Of a stretch of DNA of 33,261 bases, positions 1-7,062 are shown piece by piece. This DNA is from Thermoflexales bacterium (GTDB lineage Bacteria; Chloroflexota; Anaerolineae; B4-G1; DUEL01). Below the pieces are notes generated by a model that saw nothing but the letters and a program-made list of their open reading frames with translations, did no database searches and had not been told where the DNA came from. How positions within the stretch are numbered: the stretch's first letter is position 1; each line of letters starts with the position of its first letter. A program made the position numbers and the translations under genes. The stretch lies in the NCBI GenBank assembly GCA_014360895.1, contig JACIWQ010000026.1:1-33261 (forward strand). The letters run 5' to 3'.

Positions 1-31
1 CCGCGACGCGGCGAGCCGCTCGCGGCGTGGC

Positions 32-114
32 CGAAGCAATCCCCAAAGGTGACGGGAGATTGCTTCGCCCTTCGGGCTCGCAATGACCCTCCGCCCTTCG
101 GGCTCGCAATGACC
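32..114. repeat. REP-like intergenic repeat upstream of coaE
   Basis: An inverted pair cgaagcaatc (32-41) / gattgcttcg (58-67) is followed by two near-identical 26-bp units beginning cgcccttcgggctcgcaatg (66 and 92). The second arm of the inverted pair runs into the first unit, so the segment can fold as a hairpin. It has no coding potential that I can support. It lies upstream of the coaE -10 box, so it may also mark the end of the preceding transcription unit outside the window. Membership of a dispersed family is inferred from its form only. Confidence 0.7.
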
Positions 115-169
115 ATTGCAGGCCCCAGGTTTCCGGGCAGGCCCCCTACTCCGCATTTCCAACCTGGGG

Positions 170-175
170 TATAAT
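170..175 (+). promoter_or_regulatory. -10 box of a probable coaE-recO promoter
   Basis: A perfect TATAAT lies 34 nt before the coaE ATG. I see no good -35 hexamer at 16-18 nt spacing, so the assignment rests on the -10 only. A transcript starting about 7 nt downstream would carry a ~27-nt leader containing the AGGAG ribosome binding site. Confidence 0.5.
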
Positions 176-209
176 CGGATATGTCGGAAGGTCATCTCCA
201 GGAGCTGAC

Positions 210-821
210 ATGCTGCCCTACGTCATCGGCCTGACCGGCAACATCGCGACCGGCAAATCCACCGTGGCCCGCATGCTGAGAGACCTGGGCGCGACGGTCA
301 TTGACGCCGACCGGGTAGCTCACGAGGTGATGCGGGCCGGAACCCCGGTCCATCGGGCGGTGGTGGAGACTTTCGGCCCCCAGGTCCTTCGGCCCGATGG
401 GGAAATTGACCGTGCCCGCCTCGGCGCCGTCGTCTTCTCCGACCCCCAGGCGCTGGCCCGATTGGAGGCCATCGTCCACCCGGCGGTGCTGGAGGAGGTG
501 GCCCGCCGCATCGCGGCCGCGCCAACCCCGGTCGTCGTGGTGGAAGCCATCAAACTGATAGAGTCGGGGATGGCCGAAGCTTTTGACGCCCTCTGGGTCA
601 CCACCTGTCCGTCTGAGGAGCAGGTCCGGCGGCTGATGGCCGACCGGGGCCTATCCCGTCCGGACGCAGAACAGCGGGTCCGTGCGCAACCGCCCCAGGA
701 AGCCAAAATCGCCCGGGCCGATGTCGTCATCGCCACCGATGGGTCGCTGGAGGAGACCCGCGCGCAGGTAGAGGCCGCCTGGCGGGCCCTGCTGGAGCAG
801 GCAGAGAATGGCAAGCGGTGA
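210..821 (+). CDS. coaE: Dephospho-CoA kinase
   Basis: CoaE carries out the last step of coenzyme A synthesis, phosphorylating the ribose 3'-hydroxyl of dephospho-CoA with ATP in the cytosol. The 203-residue product has the usual family length. The P-loop GLTGNIATGKST lies at residues 7-18, followed by the DADRVAHEV segment typical of the family and a lid/CoA-binding region around LSRPDAEQRVRAQ. The ATG at 210 is preceded by AGGAG at 5 nt spacing and by a TATAAT box 34 nt upstream. The last 14 nt overlap recO, so the two genes are probably co-transcribed and translationally coupled. CoA supply fits the CoA-ester genes elsewhere in the window, but that link is only thematic. Confidence 0.96.
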   Translation: MLPYVIGLTGNIATGKSTVARMLRDLGATVIDADRVAHEVMRAGTPVHRAVVETFGPQVLRPDGEIDRARLGAVVFSDPQALARLEAIVHPAVLEEVARRIAAAPTPVVVVEAIKLIESGMAEAFDALWVTTCPSEEQVRRLMADRGLSRPDAEQRVRAQPPQEAKIARADVVIATDGSLEETRAQVEAAWRALLEQAENGKR

Positions 822-1635
822 ACGCCTCTACACGACCGAAGCTATCATCGTCCGGCGGCGGGAGCAGGGAGAGGCGGACCGGGTCTTAACCCTCTGCACG
901 CCGCAGGGGAAGCGGGTCGTCATCGCGAAGGGGGCCCGAAAACCGAGCAGCCGGAAAGCCGGACACCTGGAACTCTTCGCCCGGGTCCGGATGGTCGTGG
1001 CCCGCAGCCCGTCTTCATGGGATGTGGTCAGCCAGGCAGAGGCGCTGGACCCTCACGCGGCACTGCGGGGCGACCTGGTCCGGGGCACCTACGCCCGCTA
1101 CGTGACCGAACTCTACGACCGCTTCGTCGCCGAGGACGAGGGGGGGCCGGCGCTCTTTGACCTCCTGAGCCGCACGCTGGACTATCTGAGCCAGATAGAG
1201 GTCGGGGAATCCGTCCCGCCGGCGCTGGACCTGCTGGTCCGGGCCTACGAACAGCGGTTGCTGGCCCTGGTGGGCTTTCGTCCCGAATGGGGACGGTGCA
1301 TGGGGGAGAGGGAGGGCCGCCTTTGTGGGCGTTTGCTACCGGTGAGAGGGCGAACCCCGTTGGGCCTGGACCCAGAGCGAGGCGGGGCGCTCTGCGCGGA
1401 GTGCTTCCAGGCCTCGGCGGCCCAGCCGTGGGTCATCCCGCTCTCCCCGGCCGCGCTGGGGTTGCTGCGCGCCTGCCAGCGGCTGCCCTTTGCCCGTCTG
1501 CGGGAACTGCGCGTCTCCCCGGCCCTTCTGACGGAGGTGGAGCGGGCCATGCACCACTATCTCACCTACCACCTGGAACAGGATATTCGCACCGGCACTT
1601 TCCTCCGCCGGCTCCGAAGGACGCGCGAGCCTTAG
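808..1635 (+). CDS. recO: DNA repair protein RecO
   Basis: RecO is the recombination mediator that works with RecR (and RecF) to load RecA onto SSB-coated single-stranded DNA and to anneal strands. The 275-residue product starts with the OB-fold signature (LYTTEAIIVRRREQGEADRV, then TPQGKR and AKGARKPSS) over residues 1-80 and continues as the helical domain. A zinc-binding region is visible as C-x8-C (CMGEREGRLC) followed by CAEC, which is a wider first knuckle than the usual CxxC. The ATG lies inside coaE with a purine-rich GGAGCAGGCAGAGA before it. The gene converges on priA, with only 29 nt between the two stop codons and no clear terminator hairpin. Confidence 0.94.
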   Translation: MASGERLYTTEAIIVRRREQGEADRVLTLCTPQGKRVVIAKGARKPSSRKAGHLELFARVRMVVARSPSSWDVVSQAEALDPHAALRGDLVRGTYARYVTELYDRFVAEDEGGPALFDLLSRTLDYLSQIEVGESVPPALDLLVRAYEQRLLALVGFRPEWGRCMGEREGRLCGRLLPVRGRTPLGLDPERGGALCAECFQASAAQPWVIPLSPAALGLLRACQRLPFARLRELRVSPALLTEVERAMHHYLTYHLEQDIRTGTFLRRLRRTREP

Positions 1636-1664
1636 GAAGAGGCGTAGTAGAAGGGCGCTTGCTC

Positions 1665-4169
1665 CTACAAAAGGTCCACCGGGTCCACGTCCACCAGCCA
1701 GCCCGGGGGTATGGGGGCCGACCGCAGGAAGCCCGGCGGGTCGGGGTGGCGAAGGACCATCTGCCAGCGGTAGTACCCCCGCAGCCGGGCGAAGAAGCAG
1801 GGGACGGGGCCGATGAGGTCGGTCGCCGGAAGGCCGGCCCGGCGGAGCGCATCCCGTAGCCGTTCCCCCAAATCCAGCGCCGCCACCTCCGCCCGACGCG
1901 CGTCGGTGTGGCGGTAGACCAGACGGGCCAGTCGGGTGTACGGGGGGTACCCGGCCTCTCGCCGGAACTCCAGTTCCCGCTGGACAAACCCCAGGTAGTC
2001 GTGGTGCTCCACGGCGGTGATGGCATAGTGGTCGGGGTGGTAGGTCTGAAGGACCACCCGACCGCCCATCAGCCCCCGTCCGGCCCGCCCGGCCACCTGC
2101 TCCAGCAACTGGAAGGTGCGCTCGGCGGCGCGGAAATCGGGCAGGTGCAGCGCCGTATCCGCCGAAATCACCCCCACCACCGTCACCAGCGGCAGGTCCA
2201 GCCCTTTGGCAATCATCTGCGTCCCCACCAGGACATCCGCTCCTCCGTCGGAGAAGACCTGGAGGATGTTCCAGTGGGCCTGCGCGGTGCGGGCCGTATC
2301 CCGGTCCCAGCGCAGGACGCGCGCGCCGGGCCAGCGGGCCCGGACGGCCTCCTCCAGCCCCGCCGTCCCCAGCCCGAAGGGGCGGATGGCCGGGGAGCCG
2401 CAGCGGGGGCACGACTCCGGCATCGGCTCCCGCCGTCCGCAATGGTGGCAGACCAGATGGCCGATGTCGCCGTGAAAGGTCAGGGGGACGTCGCAGCGGG
2501 GGCAGCGGGCCACGGTGCCGCAGGAACGACAGAAGATGTGCGTCGCCGTGCCCCGCCGGTTCAGGAACAGGATGACCTGCTCCCCACGCGCCAGGGCCTC
2601 GTCCACGCTTTGCTGGAGGGCCCGGCTGAAGATGGAGCGGTTCCCCGCCCGCAGTTCGGCCCGCATGTCCACCACCTGGACCGACGGCAGGTCCAGGTAG
2701 CGGGCCTCCTCCGGGCCTTCCGTCAGGGGTCGGTAGCGGGTTCGGTGGACGCCGTAGACGGTTTGGAGGTCGGCCAGGCGTTGGCGGTGGCCCAGGATGC
2801 GGCGGCCCAGCACCAGCAGGCGGAACTCCCCCCGCGCGGCCCGCAGGTACGATTCCAGACTGGGCGTCGCCGAGCCCAGGATGACCACCGCCCCGGTCCG
2901 CCGGGCCAGTTCCAGCGCCGCCTCCCGCGCGTGGAAGGCGGGTCGGGCGGCCTGCTTGTACGAGGGGTCGTGCTCTTCGTCCACGATGACGAGCCCCAGC
3001 GGGTCCAGCGGCGCGAAGAGGGCGGAGCGGGGGCCGATGACCACGTCCACCAGTCCGGCCCGGGCGCGCCGCCAGACGTCGTACCGTTCCCCCTCCCGCA
3101 TCTGGCTGTGGAGGACGGTCACCCGGCCGGGGAAGCGGGCGGCGAAACGGGCCACCGTCTGGGGGGTGAGGCTGATCTCGGGCACCAGGACAATCGCTTT
3201 GCGGCCCTGCGCCAGGACTTCCCCCACCGCGCGCAGGTAGAGTTCCGTCTTGCCGGAGCCGGTCACGCCGTAGAGGAGGAAGACGGCGGATTGCCGATTG
3301 CCGATCGCGGGCCGAATTTCGTCCCACGCGGCCTGCTGGTCGGGCGTGAGGGGAAGCGGTTCGGAGGGGAGGAAGACACGGCCCTCCAGCGGGTCCCGCC
3401 ACCGTTCCTCCAGGTCAAAGGCCACCAGCTCGCGCCGGTGCAACTGATTCAGGTGCTGACGGGTACATCCGGTCTGGGCGTAGACCCAACTGACGTCCAC
3501 CGGCCCGCCTTCGGCGCGCAGGAAGTCCAGGACGGCGCGGTAGACGGGGGCGCGCAGGCCCTTCAGGGCATCCGCCGCATCCGCGCCGGGGAGCAGGCGG
3601 ACGGTGGTCACCTGCAGGGGGCGGGCGCGGGGCGAGCTCAGGACGGGGGTACGGGTGAGGATTTTGCGGCGGACCAGGCGGTCGGCGGCGGCGCGCCAAT
3701 TGGAACGAGGGAAAGCCCGGTCTATCTGAGCGCCGGTCAGCGGCCCGCGACGGCGCAGGAGGTTCACCAGATGCCGCTCCAGCGAGCTCAGGCGCGCGTC
3801 CGGCGGGGGGTCCCCGACCAGTTCCAGCCGGGTGTCCGTCAGGCCGACGACGCCGGGGGGAAGCATCAGCAGGAAGCACTCGTGGAGGGGGGAAAGGGTC
3901 TGGTCGGCGATCCAGCGGGCCAGTTCTATTTGGACCGGCAGGAGGACGGGCCGGGGGTCTACCAGCGCGGCCACCGGCCGGGTCTCCTCCACCGCCGGGG
4001 CCGGGGGCCGCTCCACGACGACCCCGTAGAGGGCGCGGGGGCCGAAGGGGACCTGGACCAGCGAGCCGACCTCTACCCGTCCCTCCAGGGATTCGGGGAG
4101 GTGGTAGTCAAAGGTCGGGGTCGGGCCCGGCCCGAGGGGGTTCAGGACGACGACGCGGACGAATTTCAT
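1665..4169 (-). CDS. priA: Primosomal protein N', replication restart helicase PriA
   Basis: PriA recognises stalled forks and D-loops, unwinds with 3'-5' polarity and reloads the replicative helicase. The 834-residue product carries an N-terminal 3'-DNA-binding domain (starts [20 protein letters not shown]), a winged-helix region, Walker A GVTGSGKT (301-308), a DEEH box ([13 protein letters not shown]), four-cysteine zinc-binding clusters inserted in the helicase core ([14 protein letters not shown] and CHHCG...CPRCGS), and the C-terminal helicase motif EQVAGRAGR. The ATG at 4169 is 12 nt from the stop of the upstream ABC ATPase gene, so it ends a minus-strand run. Oddity: residues just before Walker A read [10 protein letters not shown], encoded by a ggcaatcggcaatc repeat; see the separate repeat entry. 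Confidence 0.97.
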   Translation of the reverse strand: MKFVRVVVLNPLGPGPTPTFDYHLPESLEGRVEVGSLVQVPFGPRALYGVVVERPPAPAVEETRPVAALVDPRPVLLPVQIELARWIADQTLSPLHECFLLMLPPGVVGLTDTRLELVGDPPPDARLSSLERHLVNLLRRRGPLTGAQIDRAFPRSNWRAAADRLVRRKILTRTPVLSSPRARPLQVTTVRLLPGADAADALKGLRAPVYRAVLDFLRAEGGPVDVSWVYAQTGCTRQHLNQLHRRELVAFDLEERWRDPLEGRVFLPSEPLPLTPDQQAAWDEIRPAIGNRQSAVFLLYGVTGSGKTELYLRAVGEVLAQGRKAIVLVPEISLTPQTVARFAARFPGRVTVLHSQMREGERYDVWRRARAGLVDVVIGPRSALFAPLDPLGLVIVDEEHDPSYKQAARPAFHAREAALELARRTGAVVILGSATPSLESYLRAARGEFRLLVLGRRILGHRQRLADLQTVYGVHRTRYRPLTEGPEEARYLDLPSVQVVDMRAELRAGNRSIFSRALQQSVDEALARGEQVILFLNRRGTATHIFCRSCGTVARCPRCDVPLTFHGDIGHLVCHHCGRREPMPESCPRCGSPAIRPFGLGTAGLEEAVRARWPGARVLRWDRDTARTAQAHWNILQVFSDGGADVLVGTQMIAKGLDLPLVTVVGVISADTALHLPDFRAAERTFQLLEQVAGRAGRGLMGGRVVLQTYHPDHYAITAVEHHDYLGFVQRELEFRREAGYPPYTRLARLVYRHTDARRAEVAALDLGERLRDALRRAGLPATDLIGPVPCFFARLRGYYRWQMVLRHPDPPGFLRSAPIPPGWLVDVDPVDLL
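3286..3312. repeat. Repeat-like tract inside priA just upstream of Walker A
   Basis: The plus strand reads gcggattgccgattgccgat here, a direct repetition of gattgcc. It encodes AIGNRQSA on the minus strand immediately before the PriA P-loop region, where other PriA proteins have an unrelated linker. The seven-base periodicity is seen directly; that it derives from a dispersed repeat is inference. Confidence 0.45.
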
Positions 4170-4181
4170 GGGCGAAACCGC

Positions 4182-4871
4182 TTACGTCTCCTCCCCCACG
4201 ATGCGGCCGTCCAGCATGCGGATGTGGCGCCGGGTGTGGGCAATCATTGCCGGGTCGTGGGAGACCAGAATGATGGTGCGCCCCTCCGCGTTCAGTTCCC
4301 CCAACAGGCGGATGACCTCCGCGCCGGTCCGGCTATCCAGGTTGCCCGTCGGTTCGTCGGCCAGGATGACGATGGGGTCGTTGGCCAGCGCGCGGGCGAT
4401 GGCCACCCGCTGCTGCTCCCCGCCGGAGAGTTCGGTGGGCCGGTGGTTCCGTCGGTCCGCCAGCCCGACCCGTTCCAGCAGATAGAGCGCCCGCTCTCGC
4501 CGTCGGGTAGGGGGAATCCGGGCAAAGTACATGGGAAATTCCACGTTCTGCAGCGCGGTCATGGTGGGGACCAGGTAGAAGGACTGAAAGACGAAGCCGA
4601 CTTCCCGGCGGCGGTAGGCCGCCAGTTCGTTCTCGTCCAGCGCCGTCAGGTCACGGCCCCGTACCCAGATATGCCCCGCGGTGGGCCGGTCCAGACCTCC
4701 CAGCAGGTAGAGCAGAGTGGATTTCCCTGAGCCCGAGGGGCCGGTAACCCCGAGAAATTCCCCTTCCGCCACCGTCAGGTCCACACCGTCCAGCGCGTGG
4801 ACCGTCTCCCGGCCCATGGGGAACTCCCGGCGCAGACCCTCAATCCGAATCAGCGGGGTTTTCTCGTTCAA
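4182..4871 (-). CDS. ABC transporter ATP-binding protein, LolD/MacB type
   Basis: This is an ATPase subunit of the MacB/LolD/FtsE-like class that powers a membrane partner. The 229-residue product has Walker [10 protein letters not shown], the Q-loop region [19 protein letters not shown], signature [15 protein letters not shown], Walker [13 protein letters not shown] and the switch histidine ILVSHDP. The start is a TTG at 4871: no in-frame ATG exists early enough to keep the first beta strand, and AAGG lies just upstream. It begins 7 nt after the YIP1 stop and ends 12 nt before priA. No FtsX/MacB permease is in the window, so the substrate is unknown; the adjacent YIP1 membrane protein is the only candidate partner visible. 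Confidence 0.92.
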   Translation of the reverse strand: MNEKTPLIRIEGLRREFPMGRETVHALDGVDLTVAEGEFLGVTGPSGSGKSTLLYLLGGLDRPTAGHIWVRGRDLTALDENELAAYRRREVGFVFQSFYLVPTMTALQNVEFPMYFARIPPTRRRERALYLLERVGLADRRNHRPTELSGGEQQRVAIARALANDPIVILADEPTGNLDSRTGAEVIRLLGELNAEGRTIILVSHDPAMIAHTRRHIRMLDGRIVGEET

Positions 4872-4878
4872 ACTGGCC

Positions 4879-5679
4879 TTACCCCCCGAAGATGACGGAT
4901 TGGCCCATAAACAGGCCGCTGATGAGCGTGGGGACCAGAGCGATCAGGGCGAACAGAAGCCAGATGGCCAGAACCAGCGCGGTAGCTTTGCGGCCGGAGA
5001 GCCGGGTGACCACCGTGGTCCCCACCACCAGCAGGGCCAGGTTCCAGAACAGGAAGAGGTCTACGCGGCTCAGGAATGAAGAAGCCAGCAACTGGCCTGT
5101 GGTGGGAGGGGATTGCAGCATCTCACCGACAGATCGGGTATCCGCTACCAGCCCGGAGAGGCCTGGATGTGCGATTAACTGACCGGTGAAGAGGATGTAA
5201 AGGGTCTGCAGGAATCCCCGCAGGGCGTAGGGAATCCAGGCCCAGACCACCATGCGGAATAGAGCCCCGAAGGAGGCATGGCCTCCCGCCACCATTCCGA
5301 CCAGATAGAGCGCCCCGGCCCAGGCCAGCCACCCCACCACCAGACCAAGGACGGCCGTAATGGACGGGAAAACGGTGATAACGAGAGGTGAGGCCGCAAT
5401 CTGCTGGGCCTGTTCCATTTGCTGCCGCTGCTCCGGAGAGAGCATCTCGTCCATCTGGGCCTGTATCTCCGCCACCGCCTCGCGTGCCAGGCGGGCCTGG
5501 ATGGGGCTGCCCACGACGATGGGCAGGATCACCATGACGACGGCGATCAGAGCAGGCAGCCACCAGAGCCGACGGCCATTCTCATTCAGATACCGGAACG
5601 TCGCCCGGGGCCGCGCGACAATCCCCCACAGCAGGCGGAGGAGCCCCATTTTCTGCGGTTGAGAGACCTCTTCGTTCAT
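4879..5679 (-). CDS. YIP1 family integral membrane protein
   Basis: The 266-residue product looks like the YIP1 family (PF04893) of polytopic membrane proteins of unknown bacterial function. A cytosolic N-terminus with LLWGIVARPRATFRYL, the typical family opening, is followed by about five hydrophobic segments (for example WWLPALIAVVMVILPIVVG, ITAVLGLVVGWLAWAGALYLVG and ALVLAIWLLFALIALVPTLI) and a glutamine-rich loop after the first. The ORF track runs open to 6093, but the start is placed at the ATG at 5679 because GGAGG precedes it with 5 nt spacing and the extra N-terminus overlaps nfeD out of frame. It lies 7 nt before the ABC ATPase, suggesting co-expression and perhaps a physical partnership. 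Confidence 0.88.
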   Translation of the reverse strand: MNEEVSQPQKMGLLRLLWGIVARPRATFRYLNENGRRLWWLPALIAVVMVILPIVVGSPIQARLAREAVAEIQAQMDEMLSPEQRQQMEQAQQIAASPLVITVFPSITAVLGLVVGWLAWAGALYLVGMVAGGHASFGALFRMVVWAWIPYALRGFLQTLYILFTGQLIAHPGLSGLVADTRSVGEMLQSPPTTGQLLASSFLSRVDLFLFWNLALLVVGTTVVTRLSGRKATALVLAIWLLFALIALVPTLISGLFMGQSVIFGG

Positions 5680-5705
5680 CACGTCCTCCTCGTTCTCCCA
5701 GTTTC

Positions 5706-5767
5706 GCCTGGCTGAAGCGCCAGGCTTCATTGCAAAGCCCCTTGTGTGGGACAACTGTTGTCCCACA
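5706..5767. repeat. Two palindromic elements between nfeD and the YIP1 gene
   Basis: The 109-nt gap holds a hairpin gcctggc (5706-5712) / gccaggc (5719-5725) and a perfect inverted repeat tgtgggacaac-t-gttgtcccaca (5745-5767, 11-nt arms, 1-nt loop). The second has relatives at 23885-23911 and 24820-24849. No T-tract follows either hairpin in the direction of transcription, so neither looks like a classical intrinsic terminator. Confidence 0.8.
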
Positions 5768-5788
5768 AACCGCACAGATGGGTAGATT

Positions 5789-6421
5789 TTACGGGGTCGG
5801 AGGGGCCTCCCCCACTGGCACCACGCGCACCCGCAATCCTTCCACCGCCACCACTCGGATGGGTGTCCCGGTGGGGATGGGAGCATCGGCGACGGCGGTC
5901 CAGAGTTCGCTGCGTACCTGGACGGTTCCGGTGGGGTCAATGGGGGTGGTGGCGACGCCCTCCGCGCCGACGATGGTCTGAGTTCCGGTTTTGGCTGCCA
6001 GGCGCTGGGCGCGCACGGCCAGCCGGAAGACCCAACCGAAGAGGCCGGCGGAGATGACCGTCGCGCCTGCCACCACCCAGGGGGATAGGGCAACGCCCTC
6101 GCCGGGCCGGAAGAGCAGCACCGACCCGACCACCAACCCGATGACGGCAGCCAGGGTCAGCCCGCCGCTCTGCACCTTCAGGTCCACCAGGAAGAGGACC
6201 AGGGCCGCCAGCAGGATGCCCAGGCCGATGTAGTTGACCGGCAGGCGAGCGAATCCCATCGTCGCCAGGAGCAAGCAGATGACCGCCGCCGCCTCCGGAA
6301 AGCCGGTGCCGGGAATCGTCCACGCCGCCGCCAGGGCCCACAGTCCCAAAAGCAAGAATATGTAGGCTACGTTCGGGTTCGTCAGGAACTCTTGCAGGGT
6401 GATCAGCCAGTCTCCGCCCAT
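5789..6421 (-). CDS. NfeD family membrane protein (short form)
   Basis: The 210-residue product has four hydrophobic segments (VAYIFLLLGLWALAAAWTI, AAAVICLLLATMGFA, IGLGILLAALVLFLVDL, LAAVIGLVVGSVLLF, plus WVVAGATVISAGLFGWVF) and a C-terminal OB-fold domain of the NfeD type (GVATTPIDPTGTVQVRSELWTAVAD...GTPIRVVAVEGLRVRVVPV). It lacks the N-terminal serine-protease region of long NfeD proteins. Family members associate with stomatin/SPFH proteins in membrane-domain organisation; no SPFH gene is in the window. The start is the ATG at 6421 because AGGAGG stands directly upstream; the ORF track start at 6451 has no ribosome binding site. Confidence 0.9.
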   Translation of the reverse strand: MGGDWLITLQEFLTNPNVAYIFLLLGLWALAAAWTIPGTGFPEAAAVICLLLATMGFARLPVNYIGLGILLAALVLFLVDLKVQSGGLTLAAVIGLVVGSVLLFRPGEGVALSPWVVAGATVISAGLFGWVFRLAVRAQRLAAKTGTQTIVGAEGVATTPIDPTGTVQVRSELWTAVADAPIPTGTPIRVVAVEGLRVRVVPVGEAPPTP

Positions 6422-6439
6422 AAGCCCTCCTGACAAGGT

Positions 6440-6533
6440 TGCAGGGAGCATTGCGGTACTCCGCTGGCGCTGTGTGCCTGACTGCGAACAAAAGGGTGCT
6501 TGTAGTGAGCGACGAGGCGCAGCGGAGTTGCGG
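6440..6533. repeat. Dispersed-repeat-like spacer between the thioredoxin gene and nfeD
   Basis: The gap between the two minus-strand genes contains imperfect inverted segments tactccgctggcgc and gcgcagcggagttgcgg around gtgcttgtagtgagcgacga. The arms share the core CCGCTG/CAGCGG. It has the layout of the other intergenic repeats (an inverted pair filling the gap). Evidence for a family is by form only, since I found no second copy in this window. Confidence 0.4.
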
Positions 6534-6941
6534 TTATCTCAATATCTCCGGATAATCCACTCCGCCCGATTTCAGGTACTGCTCTATCAGGCCGGGCAGG
6601 CGCTCGGGGATTTGGGCGGAGCCCACCAGCACTTGGTCGCCGATGAAAAGCATGGGCACCCCGCGCCAGTCGTTCGGCACCCGGTAGGCGTCCATGGCCT
6701 TCATCCAGAGTTCGTAGTTGGCCTGATCGGAGACCGCCAGCATTTTGATCTCCAACTGGTCGCCGTACTGCTTCTGGAGCGGCGGCAGGACCTGATCCAT
6801 GACGTAGTGGCAGTGGGGACAGGTCTCCGAATAGAAGAGGACCGCCCGCACGACAGGCTTCGCGGCGGTGGGACCGGTCGCTCCCGAGGAGCACCCGACC
6901 AGCATGGTCAGCACAAAGAGAGCTGCCAGGATTCGGCGCAT
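6534..6941 (-). CDS. Thioredoxin-like lipoprotein
   Basis: The 135-residue product starts with a lipoprotein signal peptide (MRRILAALFVLTMLVGC, lipobox LVGC with C17) followed by a thioredoxin fold. The active site FYSETCPHCHYV has CPHC at 41-44, and RGVPMLFIGD gives the cis-proline loop. It is expected to be a membrane-tethered extracytoplasmic thiol-disulfide oxidoreductase; the pattern resembles the thioredoxin-like domains found with VKOR-type disulfide formers, but no VKOR domain is fused or adjacent. The start was placed at the ATG at 6941 because GGAGGTGA lies just upstream; the ORF track start at 6953 has none. It is the gene before nfeD on the minus strand. Confidence 0.9.
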   Translation of the reverse strand: MRRILAALFVLTMLVGCSSGATGPTAAKPVVRAVLFYSETCPHCHYVMDQVLPPLQKQYGDQLEIKMLAVSDQANYELWMKAMDAYRVPNDWRGVPMLFIGDQVLVGSAQIPERLPGLIEQYLKSGGVDYPEILR

Positions 6942-6957
6942 GTTCACCTCCATAAAG

Positions 6958-7062
6958 TATTACGTATTGCGTATTCCGTTTGTCGCGCCGGCGGCCAGGC
7001 CGGTAGGGTACAGGCGGACAGCCTGCGCTACGCATACTCACGGAATACGGAGTACGCAGCAC
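6958..7062. repeat. gtattgcgtattcc-family repeats between glycosidase and thioredoxin genes
   Basis: The gap starts with tacgtattgcgtattccgt (6962 onward) and ends with the reverse-oriented cggaatacggagtacgc (about 7040-7056); between them lies a second inverted pair caggcggacagcctg. The first type recurs at 10913-10991. The two outer arms face each other as an imperfect inverted repeat spanning the gap. Confidence 0.7.

Noticed and set aside
1908-4730. Plus-strand ORF of 940 codons opposite priA and the ABC ATPase gene
   Set aside because: It is a shadow of GC-rich antisense frames; the product is low-complexity Gly/Arg/Gln-rich without domains, while the minus strand encodes clear PriA and ABC motifs.
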